Of a stretch of 64,000 bases of DNA, positions 55,250 through 61,659 are shown piece after piece. The stretch lies in NCBI RefSeq assembly GCF_038051925.1, contig NZ_CP150634.1, forward strand, positions 1-64,000, given 5' to 3'. The position numbers and the translations under genes are program-made. Every line of letters begins with the position of its first letter. Position 1 is the stretch's first letter. The notes beneath the pieces are model-generated. The model was given only the letters and a program-made list of their open reading frames with translations. It was not told the origin of the DNA and did not search any database. The DNA is from Methylotuvimicrobium sp. KM2. Its GTDB lineage: Bacteria; Pseudomonadota; Gammaproteobacteria; Methylococcales; Methylomonadaceae.

Positions 55250-57390
55250 TGCTTGATTTACCGATCAACCGATGGATTGTGTTGATACCGCTAATCGCGG
55301 CGGCATTTTTGGCCGGCTTGATTCTGGACCGCTTGGGGGGTACCGCTATCGACGACTGGATACACGATTCCGCGTTGGTCTTTCAAGCCCGGGAAGAATG
55401 GCGGTACACTGCGGTTGTGGTTTTGGATCACGGCGTGCCGATCGATGTCGGCCGTAAACAGGCTTTACCGCTTTTTGCCAAGGCTACGGAACGAATTATT
55501 GCCGCCGGCGGTAATGGCGTTTTTCTCGACGCGGTCGTTTCGAAAGAAATGGAAGGCAGAATGCCTTATGCCGCTTGTATCGAATCTTCCGGCGCGGTCC
55601 AATGGTCGCAGCCTCGATGCGCCGCTTCTCCTACCGGCGGCGAATGCCGAATGAGTAATAGCGAATTAGGCAACGCGCCATTGCAAATGCCGGCCTTTGC
55701 GATCGAGCATTTCAAAATTGCCCCCTATTTTAGCGGTCAAGAAGCGCTTCCCGATTTTTTACTGTACGGCTTGGAGGCCGCTTTTGCAGTGACCGAACTG
55801 GGTTTGGTAGCAAGCGATCGTTTGGTCTCTAAAAATAACAGCCCCATCTCTCGATGGTTGGATTTGAGCCCGGATCATGCAGTCGTTGCTTTGGCACGAT
55901 TTATCCTTCCGCAAAACTTCAGTGACGATTATTTGCATGGACCCGATGACGAACTATGCGACGGCCGCCGCCCATGCCGCCGAATACGGTTGAGCAAGCC
56001 GCAGTTCGTCATATCCGAAGAGGGCAATAGGCCGATGATACCGGTCAGTCGGTTGGCGTCTTGCGATAGCGATATTGCAGAGCGGACTGCCGCGTTATTG
56101 AGGGATAAAGTTGCCGTGTTTCAGTTGACTGCACCCGACGAAGCTACCGACGTGTTGGTAACGCCGATGACAACGGGTTTGTTCGGCCCTCATTTGCCGA
56201 CTCACGGAGCGCAGTTTTTGGCCGATGCGGTCGAGACGCTATTGAATCGAGATCATCCGAGAGCGCCCGCGTTACCGGTAAAAGCGGCATTGTTTTTGAC
56301 GGCGGCTATGATCGGCGTCCTATCGGGCGCTTATTTGAAACAGGGTTTTGTTTGGCTTATCGGCGGCTTGTTTATTGCTGCTGTCGGGTCTTTGTGCTAT
56401 TTGAACGACTTAGTTCAACTTTGGCCGGTTACGGCTAGTATGATCGTTTTTATCGCAGGTGTCGGTCAAACGATAGGCATCCATTTGATCATCGGTTCGC
56501 GGGAAGGCAAGCTGATTATCAACTATATGCCGAGGCAAATTCATAATTTATTGATAAGCTTAAAACCCAACGAGACCTTTCAAAACCGGCGCCGATTCGC
56601 GCTGGTATTGATGAGCGATTTGGCCGGGTATACGACCGTGACTGGCTTCATTAAGGACCCGGCCGAAGTGCTGAATCTAATGAACGATTATCTGAGCGAA
56701 ACCTCATTGATTCTTCAAGATAAATACAATGGCTGGTTAGAGGATTATGTCGGCGATATGGTTTGCTATTATTGGCCCTATCAATGCAATGAAGGGGAGA
56801 ATATAGCAGCATGCGCCAATGCATTGCAGGCGGCGTTGGAATTGGTCACATTGCAAAAACGTTTTTTTGCAACGCTCGAAGAGCGCTACGATCGAAAAAT
56901 TGAAGCCGATGTGCTCAAGCGGATTCATGCGATTATCGACGCCGGTGTCGGCTTGACTGCGGGTTCGGTGGTGATGGGCGATTTGGGGCCGAAAAAAGGC
57001 GTCAGAAAATTCGGCATTTTGGGCGATCCAATGAATCTGGCCGCGCGAGTGGAAAGCCTGACCCGCTTGTTCAATACCGAGATCATTGTCACCGAAGACT
57101 TTATCGGCGCGGCGCGGCAATTGAATTATCCGGTTCGGCGCTTAGGGCGTCTGCAAGTCAAGGGCAGGAACGAACCGGCAACCTTATATGCCGTGGGCCA
57201 TGCCGGCGATTCGCGTTTTTCGCCGGATGCGATTGCCGCTTGGGAAAACTGGTTGGCAGGAATCGAAACGTATGGCTCGGCGACATCGGAATGTCCCGAA
57301 GTTTACCGAAAGGACCGAAGCACAATAACGAAATGGCTGGAAAGACGCTTATTGGGCGCCGACGGCGTCTGGCATTTGGACGAAAAATGA
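55249..57390 (+). CDS. CHASE2-domain adenylate/guanylate cyclase
   Basis: The start MLDLPINRWIVLIPL at 55249 overlaps the stop of the previous gene. An upstream start at 55174 lies within that gene. The 713-residue protein has an N-terminal membrane helix (about 9-28), a periplasmic CHASE2 sensor (about 30-340), three helices (about 345-425) and a class III cyclase domain (about 447-660). Metal ligands Asp457 (MSDLAGYT) and Asp503 (VGDMVCYYW) and the transition-state pair Asn596/Arg600 (NLAAR) are kept, so it should be active, most likely making cAMP. The CRP-family gene upstream and the kinase gene downstream complete a signalling module. Confidence 0.88.
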   Translation: MLDLPINRWIVLIPLIAAAFLAGLILDRLGGTAIDDWIHDSALVFQAREEWRYTAVVVLDHGVPIDVGRKQALPLFAKATERIIAAGGNGVFLDAVVSKEMEGRMPYAACIESSGAVQWSQPRCAASPTGGECRMSNSELGNAPLQMPAFAIEHFKIAPYFSGQEALPDFLLYGLEAAFAVTELGLVASDRLVSKNNSPISRWLDLSPDHAVVALARFILPQNFSDDYLHGPDDELCDGRRPCRRIRLSKPQFVISEEGNRPMIPVSRLASCDSDIAERTAALLRDKVAVFQLTAPDEATDVLVTPMTTGLFGPHLPTHGAQFLADAVETLLNRDHPRAPALPVKAALFLTAAMIGVLSGAYLKQGFVWLIGGLFIAAVGSLCYLNDLVQLWPVTASMIVFIAGVGQTIGIHLIIGSREGKLIINYMPRQIHNLLISLKPNETFQNRRRFALVLMSDLAGYTTVTGFIKDPAEVLNLMNDYLSETSLILQDKYNGWLEDYVGDMVCYYWPYQCNEGENIAACANALQAALELVTLQKRFFATLEERYDRKIEADVLKRIHAIIDAGVGLTAGSVVMGDLGPKKGVRKFGILGDPMNLAARVESLTRLFNTEIIVTEDFIGAARQLNYPVRRLGRLQVKGRNEPATLYAVGHAGDSRFSPDAIAAWENWLAGIETYGSATSECPEVYRKDRSTITKWLERRLLGADGVWHLDEK

Positions 57391-57412
57391 TTCCGGCGCA
57401 TTCCCCGGCTCA

Positions 57413-59071
57413 ATGACATCAAACACATACCGAACCATGGATCGAGATCCTAAAGAATCAGCCGTCAACCGAACTAAAGAGTCGGATGAAACCATCATTC
57501 AACAAAAGCCGCGCCGAACCGAGGGCAATTCGGATTTATATTCGGCTCGAACGCAGCACGAACTCTTCGGAACGACCGGCGGAATCGGTAAAACAGCGAC
57601 CGGTTTTGATGAAGGAAGTCCTTATGCCGACGGCTCAGTAACTCCGGGTTCGGGCTCGGTATTGAAAAATCGCTATGATCTTTTGGAGAAAATCGGAACG
57701 GGAGGCATGGGTAGTGTTTATAAAGCCTTGGACCGGCGCGATATCGAAGCCGGCAATTCAGCCTTTATTGCGGTCAAGGTGCTGAATGACGAGTTCAGGG
57801 CTAATCCCGAATTATTGAAGGCTATGCATAGCGAAGCCAGAAAAACCCAATCGCTGGCTCATCCGAATATTTTGACCGTTTACGATTTCGACAGAGACGG
57901 TCCGATCGTATTCATGACGATGGAATATCTGGAAGGCGTTACGCTGGACAAAATCGTCAAAAACCATCCGGCAGGGCTCGAACATTCCGAAGCATTGGCG
58001 ATTATTAGGCAAATTTGCGCTGCATTGAGCCATGCGCATGCAAAAGGGATTATCCATTCGGATTTTAAGCCCTCCAACGTATTCATCGATATTCATAATC
58101 GAGTCAAAATATTGGATTTCGGTATCGCACGGCTACAGAATTTTTCCCGGGTGGGAAGTTTCGATGCCGGCGTGCTTGGCGGCATGACGCCTGCTTACGC
58201 AACGCTGGAAATGTTGCATGGGGAAAAGCCGGACCCTCGCGACGATATTTATGCGTTGGCTTGCGTGGCTTATGAATTGTTCGCCGGCTTTCATCCGTTC
58301 AATCGGCAGCGTGTCGATTATTGTTTACAGAAAAAACTCCAACCCAAACCGATTCGATCGCTCAATGCCCGGCAATGGCATGCATTGAAGAAGGGGCTGC
58401 AGTTCAAGCGCGAAGATCGAATCGATAGTGTTGAAGCGTTTTTAAAAGGTTTGGAATCCCGGAACAAACCTTACCAAGCTCTATATTATGTCTTGCCGGT
58501 AGCAATATTGCTGGGGGCGTCGGCGATGATTCGGCCCTATTGGGAGCGGTATTCGATCGAAAAACCGGAAAACGAAGCTCTAACCGAAGCACCGATCGAT
58601 AAAACCGCTGCGCAGCTTGACGCAGAGGAGACGGTCGCCAATGAAGAAACTTCCGAAGTTTCAACACCGTTAAACGGCAAAGTCGATCAAAATTTCTTAC
58701 CCGAGCATATCTTTACTGTTTCGATTAACAAAACCGATTTTAAAATCGGAGAAAGTTTAATAGTCGATTTTCAGGTCGAGCAAGCCCTATATGTCTACAT
58801 CGCAGTAATCGATGCGGCGGGTGCCGTGGGTTGGGTGTATCCCAATCCTTATCAGGAAGAGAATTACAGTCTTCCCGGCAAGCGCTACCGGATTCCGCCG
58901 GAAGAGGGCGATTTTACGATCGATATTGGAGAGCCGAAAGGTACCGATCAAGTGATCGCGATAGCAAGCCCCGATGCTTTGCCGATCGAGCTCATAGATG
59001 TTTTTAATCCGGAAAAACTCAAAGAAAACTACCGGGTCGTCATCAAAATATTGGAATTTACCATTCGCTGA
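57413..59071 (+). CDS. Membrane Ser/Thr protein kinase with extracytoplasmic DUF4384
   Basis: The 552-residue protein has a low-complexity N terminus (1-80), then a kinase domain: Gly loop IGTGGMGSVYKA at 94-105, Lys122, catalytic loop HSDFKPSNV with Asp217 (a non-RD loop), and DFG Asp235. A single membrane helix follows (about 362-380, YYVLPVAILLGASAMI) and then a DUF4384 domain (about 435-545), with PNPYQEENYSLPGKRYRIPP. The same DUF4384 pattern ends the CsgG-like lipoprotein at 34718. Kinase inside, DUF4384 outside is a sensor layout. It is 22 bp after the cyclase gene. No strong ribosome site is seen, and a start at 57437 is possible. Confidence 0.88.
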   Translation: MTSNTYRTMDRDPKESAVNRTKESDETIIQQKPRRTEGNSDLYSARTQHELFGTTGGIGKTATGFDEGSPYADGSVTPGSGSVLKNRYDLLEKIGTGGMGSVYKALDRRDIEAGNSAFIAVKVLNDEFRANPELLKAMHSEARKTQSLAHPNILTVYDFDRDGPIVFMTMEYLEGVTLDKIVKNHPAGLEHSEALAIIRQICAALSHAHAKGIIHSDFKPSNVFIDIHNRVKILDFGIARLQNFSRVGSFDAGVLGGMTPAYATLEMLHGEKPDPRDDIYALACVAYELFAGFHPFNRQRVDYCLQKKLQPKPIRSLNARQWHALKKGLQFKREDRIDSVEAFLKGLESRNKPYQALYYVLPVAILLGASAMIRPYWERYSIEKPENEALTEAPIDKTAAQLDAEETVANEETSEVSTPLNGKVDQNFLPEHIFTVSINKTDFKIGESLIVDFQVEQALYVYIAVIDAAGAVGWVYPNPYQEENYSLPGKRYRIPPEEGDFTIDIGEPKGTDQVIAIASPDALPIELIDVFNPEKLKENYRVVIKILEFTIR

Positions 59072-59080
59072 ATGTATTAA

Positions 59081-59262
59081 CCTAAATTCGGCAGTTTAAC
59101 CATGAAGCACATGAAGTTCATGAAGGACTTCAAAAAATTACCTAAATATTCTAGCTAACATTTTTGGAGAGCGAAAGATATATACAAACTACAAATGAAT
59201 AATAAGTTATTGAATTAACTTCTAATTCTTCATGATCTTCATGGTGAAATGCTTTTTCTAGG
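59081..59262 (+). mobile_element. MITE M2, copy C
   Basis: Starts CCTAAATTCGGCAGTTTAAC 9 bp after the kinase stop and ends GAAATGCTTTTTCTAGG one base from the stop of the convergent membrane protein gene. Its long imperfect palindrome sits exactly between the two 3' ends and could serve as a bidirectional terminator. Confidence 0.75.
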
Positions 59263-59263
59263 T

Positions 59264-59746
59264 TTAATCGTCATTGTCTTCCCGGTTTGCCAGCGCGACC
59301 ATTATTGCTCGATATTCATCGGCTTTCGGGCGGTACAGGAAAACGGCCAAAACCGACAACGCGGTAAAAATATAAAGGGTGTTGTAATCGTCTCCCAACA
59401 GGAATATCACCAAACCCATCAAAGCGACAGTTTCGGCGAGTCCCATCGATACGATCACTGTAAGCAAATAGCGCTGTTTGGCCGGCTTTAGCCCGGGCAT
59501 GGTTTGGTTTAGACGCAATTGAATATGACGCAGCAGATTGGTCACCGGAAAACCGATAATGGCCAACACATAAAATAGGGTACGAATTAGGACGCGTTGA
59601 TCTTCCGGGAGATGAATCCGCCATTGTTCGCCGGCTACATGGCAAAAAATTAAATAGGCCGCTACGGTTGTAAGTGTAAGCCCGGCGACGGTCCAATGAA
59701 GTTTGAGATCGTTATTACTGTGTTGTAAAGAATGGTGACTCGACAT
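59264..59746 (-). CDS. Small four-helix membrane protein of unknown function
   Basis: The 160-residue protein has four predicted membrane helices at about 18-37, 51-70, 93-115 and 120-138 (for example LTVIVSMGLAETVALMGLVI). Both termini are polar and the C terminus is acidic (NREDNDD). I do not recognise a characterised family. It is convergent with the kinase gene, separated only by MITE M2 copy C, and seems monocistronic. Membership in the cyclase/kinase module is not supported. Confidence 0.72.
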   Translation of the reverse strand: MSSHHSLQHSNNDLKLHWTVAGLTLTTVAAYLIFCHVAGEQWRIHLPEDQRVLIRTLFYVLAIIGFPVTNLLRHIQLRLNQTMPGLKPAKQRYLLTVIVSMGLAETVALMGLVIFLLGDDYNTLYIFTALSVLAVFLYRPKADEYRAIMVALANREDNDD

Positions 59747-59911
59747 GAGACTTCCTGTAAGTTTTGATAACCATGTAGATTACGAGAAAATTCCGGTTAA
59801 GCGTATATACCTTTCGCACTTCAAATTTCGGCAGTGCCTAAGAAGGCGCCGGGGTGCTCGGTAAAGGCTTTGCCAGCATAGAGCTGGCATAGAGCCTTGT
59901 ATGATTAATTT

Positions 59912-60140
59912 AAATGAATTTTAGCCAGGAAATACTTTAAGCTGTACCGAGTTCATTGGGAGGCCGCTTGAGCCTGAGGACTGGATTAAACCAGAGCCTG
60001 TCATGTAGATTGGCCCCCGCCCTATTCACCTATACCGCGGAGTATCTGAGGCTTAGAGCCTGCATTCACAAGGATGGTAGGTGCATACGCAGGGTCGGGA
60101 ACCAATGACTAGTTTACTTTCCTTATCACAGAATAACAAT
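59912..60140 (+). ncRNA. Predicted bridge (seek) RNA of IS110 copy 2
   Basis: Guide segments in order: left target guide GAGCCT (59970-59975) equals the left flank 59892-59897; a hairpin CTGG-ATTAAA-CCAG follows; right target guide CATGTAG (60002-60008) is the reverse complement of the right flank CTACATG (61222-61228). Left donor guide GAGTATCT (60040-60047) equals the element right end. Right donor guide ACAAG (60068-60072) is complementary to the element start CTTGT. Ends are estimated. Confidence 0.8.
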
Positions 60141-60145
60141 TAAAC

Positions 60146-61180
60146 ATGGCAGATCAACAAATTAACAGCGCTTCACTTGACACACAAACCCGTATCTTCG
60201 CTGGCGTCGATGTAGGATCTAAAGAACTGGTTTTGGTGGTGCGCAAAAATGGCAAACCTTTCAATCCGCAGAAGTTCTCCAATACCCCAGCTGATCATGC
60301 CCGGATGGCCAAGAAATTGAACAAATTGTCCGGCATTATCGTGTGTATGGAAGCCACCGGCAGTTATCATTTCGATTTAGCCGTTGCGCTCCATGATGCC
60401 GGGGTCAAGGTAATGGTCATCAATCCCAAGGTCTCTCATAACTTTGCTAAAGTATTGATGAACAATAGTAAAACAGACGATGTGGACGCGAATACTCTGG
60501 CGGTGTATGCCGAACGGATGGATTTTGTGCCTTGGTCCCGTCCTTCGAATGAAAAGATCGCTTTACGTTGTTTCTCACGCCGTATTAATGCGCTAACCGA
60601 TCAAAAAACAGCAGCAAAGAATCAGTTGCATGCCTTAAGCGCAACAGTTGAAACACCCAAAGCCGTGCTAAAAGATGCACAAGCAGCCATCGATCAATTA
60701 GATAAGCGTATCGATCAGTTAACGGCTGGCGCCTTGGCATTGATCGAAAAACATCCGGAACTCAGTCGAGCATTAGTTTTGTTCACGAGCATTAAGGGTA
60801 TTGCCAATACCAGTGCGATTGCTCTCATGGGAGAACTACTGATTTTGCCTGCGGATATGTCGCACCGTGAGTGGGTCAAGTTTGCGGGGCTCGATCCAAG
60901 AGCTTTTGATTCCGGCACGAGTGTCCACAAAAAAACGCGTATATCCAAGGCCGGTAACAGCCAGATTCGCGCCGCCCTGTATATGCCTGTCTGGAGCGCT
61001 GTGCAGCATGATCGCCATATTAAGGCGTATTACCAACATCTCCTTGAGATGGGTAAATTACCGTTGCAAGCCTGTTGTGCGGTCATGCGTAAATTGTTAC
61101 ATGCGATTCACGGCATGCTCAAGCATGATAAACCATTCGATAACACGCGTTTTTATGCAATTCCGTCAATCGCTGAATAG
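60146..61180 (+). CDS. IS110 family transposase (DEDD recombinase)
   Basis: The 344-residue protein has Asp22 in GVDVGSKE, Glu69 in CMEATGSYHFD and Asp111/Asp114 in KTDDVDANTLA, the DEDD set. The C-terminal Tnp_20 domain has SIKGIANTSAIALMGELLIL and the catalytic Ser of RISKAGNSQIRAALYMPVW. Compared with copy 1 it carries an N-terminal extension of about 15 residues. It ends RFYAIPSIAE, matching RFYAMPVDTS in copy 1. Both proteins look full length, so both elements may still be active. Confidence 0.95.
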   Translation: MADQQINSASLDTQTRIFAGVDVGSKELVLVVRKNGKPFNPQKFSNTPADHARMAKKLNKLSGIIVCMEATGSYHFDLAVALHDAGVKVMVINPKVSHNFAKVLMNNSKTDDVDANTLAVYAERMDFVPWSRPSNEKIALRCFSRRINALTDQKTAAKNQLHALSATVETPKAVLKDAQAAIDQLDKRIDQLTAGALALIEKHPELSRALVLFTSIKGIANTSAIALMGELLILPADMSHREWVKFAGLDPRAFDSGTSVHKKTRISKAGNSQIRAALYMPVWSAVQHDRHIKAYYQHLLEMGKLPLQACCAVMRKLLHAIHGMLKHDKPFDNTRFYAIPSIAE

Positions 61181-61362
61181 CAGAAAAATGCCTATTTTTA
61201 ACTTGATTTTAAACAGAGTATCTACATGGACGTATTCACCCAGCACCTAAATTCTATAGCTCATTGGCTAGGATTAATTGTCCAGGATAATTTAGGTGCT
61301 GGGTTCACGGCGTCCTTTGACGGGCACCCCGGCGCCGAATCTTGATCTCCGATGAGTATAGC

Positions 61363-61659
61363 TATTTGTTTTAGTCTTGAGAGCGCTATGATACCAAAGT
61401 CGATAAAACCCTGACATTGCTCGGGAAAATGCTATAGTCGTTGTGCCCTAGGTATTTCTTCTAACCCGCAATGATTCTCCTACTCCCTTTTGATTGAAAA
61501 ACCGTCTAAGAATAAAAGGCATGGGATGTGTCTATCGAGGACCGCCGTGAACCCATCCATGCGGGCTTGACGGCAGCTCCCTGCTGCCGACATCCTCGCT
61601 AGCCACACCCCATACCTTCATAAAGTTAGCTAATTTTTGAGTATAAAGAAAGTAATGGC
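61363..61659. repeat. Repeat R1 copy upstream of the sensor ATPase gene
   Basis: R1 spans about 61481-61620: CTACTCCCTTTTGATTGAAA, GGACCGCCGTGAACCCATCC, GGCTTGACGGCAGCTCCCTG, CCACACCCCATACC. It is one of the most complete copies. The part 61363-61480 shows nothing recognisable. AAGAAAG about 8 bp before the ATG at 61660 is a weak ribosome site. Confidence 0.6.

Larger units (their letters stand above)
59898..61223 (+). mobile_element. IS110-family element, copy 2
   Basis: The element is bounded by CT cores (59896-59897 and 61222-61223). Left end CTTGTATGATT and right end AGAGTATCT agree with copy 1. Because the interrupted repeat R2 has intact copies elsewhere (GAGCCTACATGG), the insertion can be placed to the base: GAGC-CT-ACATGG. 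Length about 1326 bp, with one transposase gene and a left non-coding end of about 248 bp. Confidence 0.88.
59803..61362. repeat. Dispersed repeat R2 split by IS110 copy 2
   Basis: The left part (59803-59897: TACCTTTCGCACTTCAAATT, GGCGCCGGGGTGCTCGG, CATAGAGCCT) and the right part (61224-61362: ACATGGACGTATTCACC, GGGTTCACGGCGTCCTTTGA, CACCCCGGCGCCGAATCTTG) join to give an R2 copy like that at 53078-53222. The right half also has the hairpin CAGCACCTAAATTCTA...TTTAGGTGCTG. This fixes the insertion point of the element. Confidence 0.7.

Noticed and set aside
59970..60008. Second AGAGCCT (59993-59999) as the left target guide of IS110 copy 2
   Set aside because: It lies only two bases before the right guide, leaving no room for the loop hairpin. 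The segment at 59970 aligns with the matching guide in copy 1.
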